Shown: positions 8,239-16,888 of the stretch, piece by piece
How positions within the stretch are numbered: the stretch's first letter is position 1
Layout of the letters: the number at the start of each line of letters is the position of its first letter
Assembly: GCF_004762045.1 (NCBI RefSeq)
Contig: NZ_SJOM01000007.1
Location: 1,455,672 to 1,519,671 of the forward strand
Source of the DNA: Mycobacterium sp. DL99
GTDB taxonomy: Bacteria > Actinomycetota > Actinomycetes > Mycobacteriales > Mycobacteriaceae
DNA: 64,000 nucleotides
Reading direction: 5' to 3'
Translations under genes and position numbers: made by a program
Notes under the pieces: generated by a model
Databases searched by the model: none
Seen by the model: only the letters and a program-made list of their open reading frames with translations
Told to the model about the DNA's origin: nothing

Positions 8239-8982
8239 ATGGTGGTCGGCGTGGTGAACATCGACGTATTCCAGCGGGACGGGTTCGTCAAGATCGCGCA
8301 GGCCGTCCCGGCCGAAATCGCCGATGCGGCCAGGGATCTGCTCTGGCGGCAGATCGGGCTGTCCCCAGATGAACCGGCGTCGTGGAAGAACCCCGTGGTG
8401 TGGGCGGCCGATCTCACCGGCGCGGGCCCGTTCCGGCAGGTGGTGAGTAGCGCCCCGCTCGCCGATGCCCTGGACCGGATCTGCGGAACCGGGGGTTGGC
8501 TACCGCGCGGTGCCCTGGGCAACATCCCGGTCCGGTTTCCGGTCGATCCGCCCGCGGAGGACCGGGGGTGGCACGTCGACGCCAACACCCCACTGCCGGG
8601 AGGCGAATGGGCGGTCAGTGGTCGCCCGAGCACGCTGTTGGTGCTGACGCTGCTGTCCGAGGTGGGGCCCGACGATGCGCCGACGCGCATCCGGGTCGGT
8701 TCACATCGCGACGTCGCCCGGGCGCTGGGGCCGGAGCCGATCGACTTCATCGAAGCCGGCGCGCTGGTGGACGAGGTGAGCCGGACCCGTCCGGTTGCCC
8801 ATGCCACGGGCCGGCCCGGTGACATGTATGTCGTCCATCCGTTCACGGCACATGCCGCCGACATACATCGCGGCAGCACACCACGTTTCATGTCGCAGGC
8901 GCCCGTCATGCTCACCGGGAAACTCGGTCCGGCCGGTCCGGCGGCACTGGCCTGCGTGTGGGACGAGCTACCGCGGGGCTAG
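8239..8982 (+). CDS. Phytanoyl-CoA dioxygenase family protein
   Basis: Fe(II)/2-oxoglutarate-dependent oxygenase fold of about 247 aa. The iron ligands appear as HVD in [10 protein letters not shown] and a distal His in [11 protein letters not shown], with an Arg-containing stretch after it, as in the PhyH family. The N-terminal FQRDGFVKI is also typical. The ATG at 8239 is preferred over 8185 because the upstream residues are basic and not family-like, but the start is uncertain. The 3' end overlaps the convergent mftR by 15 bp. The substrate is unknown; a link to mycofactocin is only positional. Confidence 0.8.
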   Translation: MVVGVVNIDVFQRDGFVKIAQAVPAEIADAARDLLWRQIGLSPDEPASWKNPVVWAADLTGAGPFRQVVSSAPLADALDRICGTGGWLPRGALGNIPVRFPVDPPAEDRGWHVDANTPLPGGEWAVSGRPSTLLVLTLLSEVGPDDAPTRIRVGSHRDVARALGPEPIDFIEAGALVDEVSRTRPVAHATGRPGDMYVVHPFTAHAADIHRGSTPRFMSQAPVMLTGKLGPAGPAALACVWDELPRG

Positions 8983-9573
8983 GGCCTCCAGTCCTGGCCG
9001 CGTCACCTCGAAGGCGTCGGCGATGGCATCTGCCAGGGCGACCGACTCATCGGCGAGCCAGTGCTCGTACGCCGACAGTGCGACGCCCAACATGAGCCAG
9101 CCCACGGTCTGCGGCATCAGATCGCCGGGTGCGGCGCCGATCCGCCGTGCCACGTAGGCCGCGATGACCTCACGCCAGCCGGCGTACATGGTCATCGAAT
9201 ATGCCTGCAGTCCAGCGGTTTCCAGGATCACTCGCATGCGTCGTCGGTGTTGGGCCATCTCCTGGTCGTCGTAGGTGTTGAACGACAGCAGAGCTTCCCT
9301 CAGCGCCTCGGCCAGCGAGATCTCGGTGCTCAGGGAGTCGAGCAGCTCACGCAGATGTTGCAGGTGGGCGTCGAAGTCTCCCCAGGGGATGGCGTTCTTG
9401 GAGGCGTAGTAGCGGAACAGTGTGCGCCGCGCGATCCCGGCGGCCTTGGCCACGTCGTCGACACTCACCTCGTCGAAGCCTCGGCTGGCGAACAGGGCCA
9501 GCGCGACGTCGGTGATGTGATCCTGCGTGGTGGACGGGCGCCGACCGACGCGGGGCCCGGATGCCTGCCGCAT
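8968..9573 (-). CDS. mftR: Mycofactocin system TetR-family regulator MftR
   Basis: 201-aa TetR-family repressor. The N-terminal HTH is seen in [34 protein letters not shown], followed by a C-terminal ligand domain ([20 protein letters not shown]). It is divergent from mftA and 93 bp away, the standard position of mftR. In M. smegmatis, MftR is known to repress the mft operon and to respond to long-chain acyl-CoA. The intervening region holds an 8-bp palindrome at 9627-9634 that could be part of its operator. Confidence 0.92.
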   Translation of the reverse strand: MRQASGPRVGRRPSTTQDHITDVALALFASRGFDEVSVDDVAKAAGIARRTLFRYYASKNAIPWGDFDAHLQHLRELLDSLSTEISLAEALREALLSFNTYDDQEMAQHRRRMRVILETAGLQAYSMTMYAGWREVIAAYVARRIGAAPGDLMPQTVGWLMLGVALSAYEHWLADESVALADAIADAFEVTRPGLEALAPR

Positions 9574-9626
9574 GAAACCCGCCCTTCCATTTGTGCACTC
9601 GATGCCATATTCTTGCGACTCAGGTC

Positions 9627-9634
9627 ACAATTGT
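9627..9634. promoter_or_regulatory. Palindrome in the mftR-mftA intergenic region
   Basis: ACAATTGT, a perfect 8-bp palindrome 33 bp before mftA and 54 bp before mftR, in the only non-coding space where an MftR operator could control both genes. It is flanked by the loose repeat CGAC/GTCG. The assignment is weak because the element is short. Confidence 0.3.
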
Positions 9635-9666
9635 CGAGACCCACAGTTGCAGGAAAGGTGCGATTC

Positions 9667-9762
9667 ATGGATCAGAACCCGCAGGTTGAAACCGAAACCC
9701 AGCTCGTCACCGAGACGCTCGTCGAAGAGGTCTCGATCGACGGTATGTGCGGGGTCTACTGA
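9667..9762 (+). CDS. mftA: Mycofactocin precursor peptide MftA
   Basis: 31-aa ribosomally made precursor of the redox cofactor mycofactocin. The C-terminus IDGMCGVY is the family signature; MftC acts on the final Val-Tyr pair (oxidative decarboxylation of Tyr, then a Val-Tyr crosslink), and MftE later releases it. The acidic, Thr/Glu-rich leader in front is the part recognised by MftB. The ATG follows AGGAAAGG. The stop lies 2 nt before the most upstream mftB start, so the two are tightly coupled. It is too short for most gene callers. Confidence 0.97.
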   Translation: MDQNPQVETETQLVTETLVEEVSIDGMCGVY

Positions 9763-9764
9763 CG

Positions 9765-10079
9765 GTGTCCGCAGAGGTTGCCGATATGGCTGGGCGCACC
9801 GGCGTCGTATTCGACCCTGATGTCAGCTGGCGGTTGCACCACCAGGTGGCGGTGCGGCCGGAGCCGTTCGGTGCCCTGCTGTATCACTTCGGAACCCGCA
9901 AGCTGTCGTTTCTGAAGAACCGGACGGTCGTCGAGGTGGTCAACTCTCTGGCTGATCACCCCGACGCCCGGTCCGCGTGCCGCGCGGCCGGTATCGCAGA
10001 CTCCGACCAAGGCCCCTACCTGCACGCGTTGAGTGTGCTGGTGTCCTCGAAGATGCTCATCCCCGGGAATTCACAATGA
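9765..10079 (+). CDS. mftB: Mycofactocin chaperone MftB
   Basis: Small RiPP recognition element (PqqD-like) protein that binds the MftA leader and presents it to the radical SAM enzyme MftC. The central region VSWRLHHQVAVRPEPFGALLYHFGTRKLSFL matches the family (winged-helix/beta fold), and the family place between mftA and mftC is kept. Two starts are possible: GTG at 9765 (104 aa), directly after the mftA stop, or ATG at 9786 (97 aa) with AGAGG upstream. The stop overlaps mftC as ATGA. Confidence 0.92.
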   Translation: MSAEVADMAGRTGVVFDPDVSWRLHHQVAVRPEPFGALLYHFGTRKLSFLKNRTVVEVVNSLADHPDARSACRAAGIADSDQGPYLHALSVLVSSKMLIPGNSQ

Positions 10080-11266
10080 CTTCTGTTGCACCTGTGCCAA
10101 GGCTCGTCGAGCAGTTCGAGCACGGACTCGACGCCCCGATCTGCCTGACCTGGGAGCTCACCTACGCCTGCAACCTGGCGTGCGTGCACTGCCTGTCCTC
10201 CTCGGGCAAGCGGGATCCGCGCGAGCTGTCCACTGAGCAGTGCAAGGACATCATCGACGAGCTGGAACGCATGCAGGTGTTCTACGTGAACATCGGCGGT
10301 GGCGAACCCACTGTGCGCCCGGACTTCTGGGAACTGGTCGACTACGCGACCGAGCACCATGTCGGGGTCAAGTTCTCCACCAACGGTGTGCGCATCACGC
10401 CCGAGGTCGCCGCGAAGCTCGCTGCCAGCGACTACGTCGACGTGCAGATCTCCCTGGACGGCGCCAACGCCGAGGTCAACGACGCCGTGCGCGGCAAGGG
10501 CTCGTTCGACATGGCCGTGCGCGCGCTGGAAAACCTTGCTGCCGCAGGCTTTTCCGATGCCAAGATCTCAGTTGTGGTGACCCGTCACAACGTCGACCAG
10601 CTTGATGAATTCAAGGCGCTGGCCGACCGGTACGGCGCCACGCTGCGGATCACCCGGCTGCGCCCGTCGGGCCGCGGTGCCGATGTCTGGGACGAGTTGC
10701 ACCCGACCCCGGACCAGCAGCGTCAGCTGTACAACTGGCTCGTCGCCCACGGTGAGCGGGTGCTGACCGGTGACTCGTTCTTCCATCTGTCGGGCCTGGG
10801 CGAGCCCGGCGCGCTGGCCGGTCTGAACCTGTGCGGTGCCGGCCGGGTGGTGTGCCTGATCGACCCGGTGGGCGATGTCTACGCCTGCCCGTTCGCCATC
10901 CACGACAAGTTCCTGGCCGGAAACATCCTGGAAGACACCGGTTTTGGGGCTGGCTTCCAGAACGTCTGGCAGAACTCCCCGTTGTTCCGCGAGCTGCGCG
11001 AGCCCCAGTCGGCCGGCGCCTGCAGCGGTTGCGGGCACTACGACGCCTGCCGCGGCGGCTGCATGGCAGCCAAGTTCTTCACCGGTCTGCCGATGGACGG
11101 ACCGGATCCCGAGTGCGTCGAAGGCTGGGGCGAGCCCGCCCTGGCGCAGGAGCGCATCAAACCCAAACCCAGCGGTGACCACTCCCGCGGTACCAAGCAG
11201 GGGCCGGTGGCACTCAAGTTGCTGACCAAGCCCCCCGCCCGAATCTGTAACGAAAGTCCGGTGTAA
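10076..11266 (+). CDS. mftC: Mycofactocin radical SAM maturase MftC
   Basis: 396-aa radical S-adenosylmethionine enzyme that decarboxylates the C-terminal Tyr of MftA and then forms a carbon-carbon crosslink to the penultimate Val. The radical SAM cluster motif CNLACVHC is at residues 32-39 (Cys32, Cys36, Cys39), and GGGEPTVR follows as the SAM-contact motif. The C-terminal SPASM region carries auxiliary-cluster cysteines, seen in DVYACPF, CSGCGHYDACRGGC and PDPEC. The start at 10076 overlaps the mftB stop (ATGA). Confidence 0.96.
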   Translation: MTSVAPVPRLVEQFEHGLDAPICLTWELTYACNLACVHCLSSSGKRDPRELSTEQCKDIIDELERMQVFYVNIGGGEPTVRPDFWELVDYATEHHVGVKFSTNGVRITPEVAAKLAASDYVDVQISLDGANAEVNDAVRGKGSFDMAVRALENLAAAGFSDAKISVVVTRHNVDQLDEFKALADRYGATLRITRLRPSGRGADVWDELHPTPDQQRQLYNWLVAHGERVLTGDSFFHLSGLGEPGALAGLNLCGAGRVVCLIDPVGDVYACPFAIHDKFLAGNILEDTGFGAGFQNVWQNSPLFRELREPQSAGACSGCGHYDACRGGCMAAKFFTGLPMDGPDPECVEGWGEPALAQERIKPKPSGDHSRGTKQGPVALKLLTKPPARICNESPV

Positions 11267-11269
11267 TCC

Positions 11270-12460
11270 ATGGCCCGTGATACCTGGTTCGAAACCGTCG
11301 CCATCGCCCAGCAGCGGGCCAAGAAGCGGCTGCCCAAGTCTGCCTACTCGTCGCTGATCTCTGCCAGCGAGAAGGGCGTGACGGTCACCGACAACGTCGA
11401 GTCGTTCGCCGAACTCGGCTTCGCGCCGCACGTGGTGGGTGCCACCGAGAAGCGCGAGATGGCGACAACCGTGATGGGTCAAGACATTTCGATGCCGGTC
11501 ATCATCTCGCCGACCGGTGTGCAGGCGGTTGATCCCGACGGTGAGGTGGCGGTGGCCCGCGCGGCTGCGGCACGCGGAACCGCCATGGGGCTGTCGTCGT
11601 TCGCCAGCAAGCCGATGGAGGAAGTCACCGCCGTCAACGACAAGATCTTCTTCCAGATCTACTGGCTCGGGTCCCGTGACGAGATTGCCGAGCGCGTGCA
11701 GCGCGCCAAGGACGCGGGTGCCGTCGGGCTCATCGCCACGACCGACTGGAGCTTCAGCCACGGCCGGGACTGGGGTAGCCCGAAGATCCCGGAGCGAATG
11801 GACCTGCGCACGATGCTGCGGATGTCCCCGGAGGTGCTCACCAAGCCGCGCTGGCTGTGGAGCTTCGGCAAGCATCTGCGTCCGCCTGACCTGCGTGTGC
11901 CCAACCAGGGCCGGCGTGGCGAGCCGGGGCCGACGTTCTTCGAGGCTTACGGGCAGTGGATGGGCACCCCGCCCCCGACTTGGGAGGACATCGCCTGGCT
12001 GCGTGAGCAGTGGGGCGGTCCTTTCCTACTCAAGGGCATGGTGCGCGTCGATGACGCCAAACGTGCCGTGGATGCGGGTGTTTCGGCGATCACGGTCTCC
12101 AACCACGGCGGCAACAACCTGGACGGGACCCCCGCGGCGATCCGCTGCCTGCCTGCCATCGCCGACGCGGTCGGGGATCAGGTCGAGGTTTTGCTGGACG
12201 GCGGGATCCGCCGCGGCAGCGACGTCGTCAAGGCCGTGGCGCTGGGCGCCCGGGCCGTCATGATCGGACGTGCCTACCTGTGGGGCCTGGCCGCCAACGG
12301 CCAGGCGGGTGTCGAGAACGTGTTGGACATCCTCAGCGGTGGCATCGACTCCGCGCTGCGCGGGCTGGGCAAGTCTTCGATCCACGACCTGACGCCGGAT
12401 GACATCCTGGTTCCGGAGGGCTTCACCCGGGCGCTCGGCGTTCCGCGCGCCGACGCCTGA
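11270..12460 (+). CDS. mftD: Mycofactocin FMN-dependent oxidoreductase MftD
   Basis: 396-aa member of the FMN-dependent alpha-hydroxy acid dehydrogenase family (related to LldD). In the pathway MftD oxidatively deaminates the cyclised Val-Tyr product (AHDP) to pre-mycofactocin, producing the redox-active dione. Typical motifs are MPVIISPTGVQ near the start, the catalytic-His motif TVSNHGGNNLDG, and the phosphate-binding LLDGGIRRGSDVVKAVALGA with MIGRAYLWGLAA. It lies 3 nt after the mftC stop. The 133 bp before mftE hold a short open reading frame. Confidence 0.95.
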   Translation: MARDTWFETVAIAQQRAKKRLPKSAYSSLISASEKGVTVTDNVESFAELGFAPHVVGATEKREMATTVMGQDISMPVIISPTGVQAVDPDGEVAVARAAAARGTAMGLSSFASKPMEEVTAVNDKIFFQIYWLGSRDEIAERVQRAKDAGAVGLIATTDWSFSHGRDWGSPKIPERMDLRTMLRMSPEVLTKPRWLWSFGKHLRPPDLRVPNQGRRGEPGPTFFEAYGQWMGTPPPTWEDIAWLREQWGGPFLLKGMVRVDDAKRAVDAGVSAITVSNHGGNNLDGTPAAIRCLPAIADAVGDQVEVLLDGGIRRGSDVVKAVALGARAVMIGRAYLWGLAANGQAGVENVLDILSGGIDSALRGLGKSSIHDLTPDDILVPEGFTRALGVPRADA

Positions 12461-12516
12461 CGGTTGCTCCCGGCGCCCCGCGGTGTGGCGTGACAGGGGT
12501 GGCAGGAGAGACGTAC

Positions 12517-12597
12517 GTGATGCTCACGGCCCGTGTCGGGAAAGCTAAGGCAAATCAATTGCTGCCCGTGCTCCAACAATTGGCGCACAGTAGGTGA
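12517..12597 (+). CDS. Small ORF directly upstream of and overlapping mftE
   Basis: A 25-codon frame from ATG 12520 (or 26 codons from the adjacent in-frame GTG at 12517) begins MLTARVGKAKANQLLPVL and ends in TGA at 12595-12597. The stop overlaps the mftE start codon GTG (12594-12596) as GTGA. A good ribosome-binding site, AGGAG, lies at 12504-12508. mftE has no comparable site of its own, so ribosomes finishing this ORF could reinitiate at mftE. The peptide matches no family I know. It could be a translational-coupling leader rather than a functional peptide. Confidence 0.5.
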   Translation: MMLTARVGKAKANQLLPVLQQLAHSR

Positions 12598-13337
12598 ATT
12601 CGGCCTACGATCGGCACGTGGCTTTCCCCAGCGGGCTCGGGAACTCAACGTCGAGACAGCTACGCAGCATGTCGCCAATGTTGATCATCCCGGTGGGCTC
12701 TACCGAGCAACATGGTCCACACCTGCCCCTGGACACCGACACGCGTATCGCTGCGGCCGTCGCCCACGGGGTTCTCGAGCAACTCGACGGCGGCCCGGAC
12801 GGTGACTGGATGGTCGCGCCGCCCGTCCACTACGGCGCCAGTGGCGAGCACGAGGGGTTCCCCGGCACGGTGTCGATCGGCACCGCCGCTTTGCGGTCGT
12901 TGCTGGTGGAGTACGGACGCTCCGCGTCGAGCTGGGCGTCGAAACTCGTCTTCGTCAATGGTCACGGGGGGAATGTCGAGGCGCTGGCCGGAGCGGTCGC
13001 CCTGTTGCGCCAGGAGGGCCGCGACGTTGGCTGGGTTCCGTGCATCGCCGCGGGTGCCGACGCACACGCGGGGCATACCGAAACATCTGTATTGCTACAT
13101 ATTTCGCCCGGCGATGTCTGGACCGACGACCTGACTGCGGGGAACACCGCCCCATTGGCCGAGCTGATGCCTGCGATGCGCAGTGGCGGGATCGCAGCGG
13201 TCAGCGAAGTCGGGGTGCTCGGTGACCCGACAACCGCCACGGCTGCCGAGGGGGAGCGTATCTTTGCTGAAATGGTCAACGGCTGCGCCCGCCGGATGAA
13301 GCGATGGCAGCCGGACCGGAACGGATTGTTGACATGA
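12594..13337 (+). CDS. mftE: Mycofactocin peptidase MftE (creatininase family)
   Basis: 247-aa metallopeptidase of the creatininase family that releases the modified Val-Tyr unit from the MftA leader. The metal-binding pattern is seen as Glu38 and His40 in [10 protein letters not shown], Asp49 in LDTD, then VNGHGGN and HAGHTETS. The GTG start at 12594 is chosen because the following MNSAY-like sequence is conserved in other mycobacterial MftE proteins; it overlaps the upstream small ORF stop. The 3' end overlaps mftF (ATGA). Confidence 0.94.
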   Translation: MNSAYDRHVAFPSGLGNSTSRQLRSMSPMLIIPVGSTEQHGPHLPLDTDTRIAAAVAHGVLEQLDGGPDGDWMVAPPVHYGASGEHEGFPGTVSIGTAALRSLLVEYGRSASSWASKLVFVNGHGGNVEALAGAVALLRQEGRDVGWVPCIAAGADAHAGHTETSVLLHISPGDVWTDDLTAGNTAPLAELMPAMRSGGIAAVSEVGVLGDPTTATAAEGERIFAEMVNGCARRMKRWQPDRNGLLT

Positions 13338-14746
13338 CCGGACCGAGGCTGCCCGACGGTTTTGCCGTCCAGGTGGATCGCCGTGTCAAGGTGCTCGGGG
13401 CCGGCGCCGCGCTGCTCGGCGGGTCACCGACCCGGTTGCTGCGGTTGGCGCCGACGGCGCAGACCATGCTCAACGGTGGCCGCCTGGAAGTGCATGATGC
13501 GCAGAGCGCGCAATTGGCACGGACTTTGCTCGACGCCACGGTCGCCCATCCCCGTCCGCCGAGTGGGCCGTCGCATCGCGACGTGACGGTCGTTATCCCG
13601 GTGCGCGACAATGTATCCGGTCTGCACCGATTGATCGCAGCTCTGCGGGGCCTGCGGGTGATCGTGGTCGACGACGGTTCGGCGGTTCCCGTCGCGCAAT
13701 CGGAGTTCGCCGGGATGCACTGCGATGTGCAGGTGCTCCGGCACCTCCGCAGCAACGGTCCGGCGGCCGCCCGCAACACCGGCCTGGCCGCGTCCGGGAC
13801 CGATTTCGTGGCGTTCCTGGATTCCGATGTGGTGCCTCGGCGCGGGTGGCTGGAGGCATTGCTCGGACACTTCTGCGACCCGGCGGTGGCGCTGGTGGCG
13901 CCGCGCATCGTCGGGCTGCACACGGCCGACAATGTAGTGGCCCGGTACGAGGCCGTTCGTTCGTCGTTGGATCTCGGAGTGCGTGAGGCGCCGGTGGTGC
14001 CTTACGGTCCGGTGTCGTACGTGCCGAGTGCGGCCATCATCTGCCGGCGGTCGGCGCTGGCCGCGGTGGGCGGGTTCGACGAGACCATGCAGTCCGGTGA
14101 GGATGTCGATCTCTGCTGGCGGCTGGTCGAGTCCGGGGCCCGGCTACGGTACGAGCCGATCGCGCTGGTGGCCCACGACCACCGGACCGATCTGCGAGAG
14201 TGGTTCAACCGCAAGGCTTTCTACGGCACGTCCGCGGCACCGTTGAGCGTCCGGCACCCGGGTAAGACCGCCCCGGTGGTGATCTCCGGGTGGACGTTGA
14301 TGGTGTGGCTGTTCCTGGCCATGGGGTCGTACGTCGGATATGTGGGCTCCGTGGTGATCGCGATCTTCACCGGCCGGCGCATCGCGCGCTCCCTCAGTAC
14401 CGTCGACACCGAGCCCACCGAGGTCGCCGCGGTGACCGCGCGCGGGTTGTGGTCGGCGGCTCTGCAGCTGTGTTCGGCGATCTGCCGGCACTACTGGCCG
14501 GTGGCCCTGATCGCCGCCCTGTTTTTCCGGCGAGCCAGGCACGCGGTGCTGGTGGCCGCGGTGCTCGACGGCGTGGTCGACTGGGCGAGCCGGCGCGGCA
14601 ACGCCGACGACGACACCAAACCGGTGGGCCTGCTGGCCCATATTCTGCTGAAGCGTCTGGACGACCTGGCCTATGGGATCGGCTTGTGGACCGGGGTGGT
14701 GCGGGAACGCCAGCTGGGTGCGCTCAAGCCGCAGCTGCGGAGCTAA
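13334..14746 (+). CDS. mftF: Mycofactocin glycosyltransferase MftF
   Basis: 470-aa family 2 glycosyltransferase that attaches the oligoglucose chain to (pre)mycofactocin. The GT-A fold shows [27 protein letters not shown], and the DxD metal motif in [12 protein letters not shown], followed by [19 protein letters not shown], the usual acceptor-side ED motif. A hydrophobic segment around [21 protein letters not shown] and another near the C-terminus suggest membrane association. The start at 13334 overlaps the mftE stop. The member is complete and typical. Confidence 0.95.
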   Translation: MTGPRLPDGFAVQVDRRVKVLGAGAALLGGSPTRLLRLAPTAQTMLNGGRLEVHDAQSAQLARTLLDATVAHPRPPSGPSHRDVTVVIPVRDNVSGLHRLIAALRGLRVIVVDDGSAVPVAQSEFAGMHCDVQVLRHLRSNGPAAARNTGLAASGTDFVAFLDSDVVPRRGWLEALLGHFCDPAVALVAPRIVGLHTADNVVARYEAVRSSLDLGVREAPVVPYGPVSYVPSAAIICRRSALAAVGGFDETMQSGEDVDLCWRLVESGARLRYEPIALVAHDHRTDLREWFNRKAFYGTSAAPLSVRHPGKTAPVVISGWTLMVWLFLAMGSYVGYVGSVVIAIFTGRRIARSLSTVDTEPTEVAAVTARGLWSAALQLCSAICRHYWPVALIAALFFRRARHAVLVAAVLDGVVDWASRRGNADDDTKPVGLLAHILLKRLDDLAYGIGLWTGVVRERQLGALKPQLRS

Positions 14747-14779
14747 AGCCAGTTGCAACTGCCATCTTGTCCTCCTCGC

Positions 14780-16195
14780 GTGCGGGACGTCCTGATCGTC
14801 GGTGCCGGAAGCGCCGGATCAATTCTGGCTGAACGGCTTTCCGGCGATCCCGGCTGCAACGTCACCGTCGTCGAGGCTGGTCCGGGGCCCAGTGACCCGC
14901 GGGTGGAGGCGCAGATCACCGACGGTCTGCGGCTGCCGATCGGGACGGCCAGCTCGGTGGTGCGCCACTACGCGTCGGTGCTGACGGAGAACCCGCCGAG
15001 GCACACCGAGATCATCCGCGGGTCGGTCGTGGGTGGTTCCGGTGCGGTCAACGGCGGCTACTTCTGCCGGGGGTTGCCCACAGACTTCGACACCTGGGCG
15101 GTACCGGGCTGGGGTTGGCGGGATGTGCTGCCGCATTTCCGTGCCATCGAGTCGGATCTGGATTTCGACACCGCACTCCATGGCGGCAGCGGCCCGATCA
15201 CGGTTCGGCGGGTGCGCGAATTCGACGGTTGTACAGCGTCATTCGTCGACGCCGCCACCAGATCCGGGTTCGGTTGGATCGAGGATCTGAACGGCTCGGA
15301 TGCCGGCGCGGCGCTGCCCGCCGGGGTCGGGGCGGTTCCGTTGAACATCAACGGCGGGACCAGGGTTGGGCCGGGCGGTGCGTACCTGAAACCGGCGCTG
15401 GAGCGACCCAACCTCGAGGTGCACACCGACACCCGGGTTCATCAGGTGTTGTTCCGCGCGAACCGGGCCGTCGGGGTCCGGTGCGATGACGGTGCGGTTC
15501 TCCGCGCTGATCGAATCGTGCTGTGTTCTGGTGCAATTGGGTCCGCGCACCTGCTGCTGCTGTCCGGTGTCGGGCCACCGTCCGATCTCGAGGCGCTCGG
15601 TGTCGAGGTGGTGGCCGGCCTGCCGGTGGGCATGCGCACCGTCGACCATCCGGAATGGGTACTCCCGGTCTCCTGGGTGCCCACGCATGACCTGCCCCCG
15701 TTGGAGGCCGTGCTCACCACGGCCGACGGTATCGAGGTTCGCCCGTACACGGCCGGTTTCGCCGCCATGGTGCACGGGCCTGGACATGATCCCGCCGAAC
15801 TCCCGCACCTGGGTGTGGCCCTGATGCGACCACACTCGCGCGGTCGGGTCCGGTTGGCGTCGGCCGATCCGACGGTGGCGCCGGTCATCGAGCACCGCTA
15901 CGACACGGTGGCAGCGGACGTCGACACACTCCGCCGGGGTGCCGAGCTGGCCCGTGAATTGATAAGTCACACAGCGAAAGTCGGTGATGCGTCGTGGTCG
16001 ACATCGCAGCATCTGGCCGGGACCGCGCCCATGGGAACCGGGCCCGACGCGGTACTCGATCCGACCTGCCGGGTGCTGGGAGTCGAGGGCCTGTGGGTCG
16101 TGGACGGGTCGATCATGCCGGCCATCACCAGTCGCGGCCCGCACGCGACCATTGCCATGATTGGTCATCGGGCCGCGGAGTTCCTCGCGATCTGA
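14780..16195 (+). CDS. mftG: Mycofactocin-system GMC oxidoreductase MftG
   Basis: About 471-aa FAD enzyme of the glucose-methanol-choline oxidoreductase family. In M. smegmatis MftG reoxidises mycofactocinol and feeds electrons to the respiratory chain. The FAD motif DVLIVGAGSAGSILAERL is at the N-terminus, GGSGAVNGGYFCRG is the flavin-contact region, and the C-terminal HLAGTAPMGTGP and LWVVDGSIMPAITSRGPHATI are the family signature. GTG at 14780 puts the FAD motif right at the start. TTG at 14753, with GGAG 10 nt upstream, would add nine residues and cannot be excluded. It follows mftF by a short gap and is probably in the same operon. Confidence 0.92.
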   Translation: MRDVLIVGAGSAGSILAERLSGDPGCNVTVVEAGPGPSDPRVEAQITDGLRLPIGTASSVVRHYASVLTENPPRHTEIIRGSVVGGSGAVNGGYFCRGLPTDFDTWAVPGWGWRDVLPHFRAIESDLDFDTALHGGSGPITVRRVREFDGCTASFVDAATRSGFGWIEDLNGSDAGAALPAGVGAVPLNINGGTRVGPGGAYLKPALERPNLEVHTDTRVHQVLFRANRAVGVRCDDGAVLRADRIVLCSGAIGSAHLLLLSGVGPPSDLEALGVEVVAGLPVGMRTVDHPEWVLPVSWVPTHDLPPLEAVLTTADGIEVRPYTAGFAAMVHGPGHDPAELPHLGVALMRPHSRGRVRLASADPTVAPVIEHRYDTVAADVDTLRRGAELARELISHTAKVGDASWSTSQHLAGTAPMGTGPDAVLDPTCRVLGVEGLWVVDGSIMPAITSRGPHATIAMIGHRAAEFLAI

Positions 16196-16255
16196 GTTGG
16201 GACCGTTAGCCTCGTGGCGGAACGGTAGGCGTGTTTGGTGGAGGTGGGACGGCGA

Positions 16256-16888
16256 ATGACTGCCGAAAACGGTGACCCGCGCCCGGCCCGGTCCCGGGCC
16301 CGGCTGCTGGAGGCGGCGACCGCGCTGTTGCGATCGGGCGGGCCCAGCGCGGTCACCGTCGACGCGGTCACCAGGGCGGCGAACGTGGCCAGGGCGACGT
16401 TGTATCGGCACTTTCCGAGCGGAAATGACCTGCTGGCAGCGGCATTTCGCGCACTCATCCCGGCCGCGCCGATGCCGCCGGAGGATGGCTCGCTGCGTGA
16501 CCGTCTGATCGGGCTGGTCCAGGCGCAGGCCGACTCGATCGCCGAGGCGCCGATCAGCATCACCGCCATGTCATGGCTGGCGCTGGGCGGCGACATCGAG
16601 CAACCGCCCCCGCGGACGGGCGACAGCGCCGAGGTGCGGACCCTGCGCGATCGGGTGGCCGAGCACTACGCGGCGCCGTTCGAGGCGATCTTCGACAGCC
16701 CCGAAGCCATGGCGGAACTCGGCGAGGTGGATCGCACGCAGGCTGCCGCACTGCTGCTCGGCCCGATCGTGTTGGGCAAGCTCACCACGTTTTCGGACTT
16801 CGACCACACCACGTGCGTGCGGGCCGCGGTGGACGGCTTTCTGGCCACCCACCGCCGGTCCACGGCGTCCCCTCAACGCAACGAGTAG
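16256..16888 (+). CDS. TetR/AcrR family transcriptional regulator
   Basis: 210-aa regulator with an N-terminal HTH (LLRSGGPSAVTVDAVTRAANVARATLYRHFPSGNDL) and an all-helical C-terminal ligand domain. The ATG at 16256 has GGAGGTGGGA upstream; an in-frame TTG at 16235 is less likely. A loose inverted repeat ACCGTT (16202-16207) and AACGGT (16221-16226) precedes it. It converges on and overlaps the cytochrome P450 gene by 16 bp. The target genes are unknown; MftG just upstream or the P450 are candidates. Confidence 0.88.
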   Translation: MTAENGDPRPARSRARLLEAATALLRSGGPSAVTVDAVTRAANVARATLYRHFPSGNDLLAAAFRALIPAAPMPPEDGSLRDRLIGLVQAQADSIAEAPISITAMSWLALGGDIEQPPPRTGDSAEVRTLRDRVAEHYAAPFEAIFDSPEAMAELGEVDRTQAAALLLGPIVLGKLTTFSDFDHTTCVRAAVDGFLATHRRSTASPQRNE

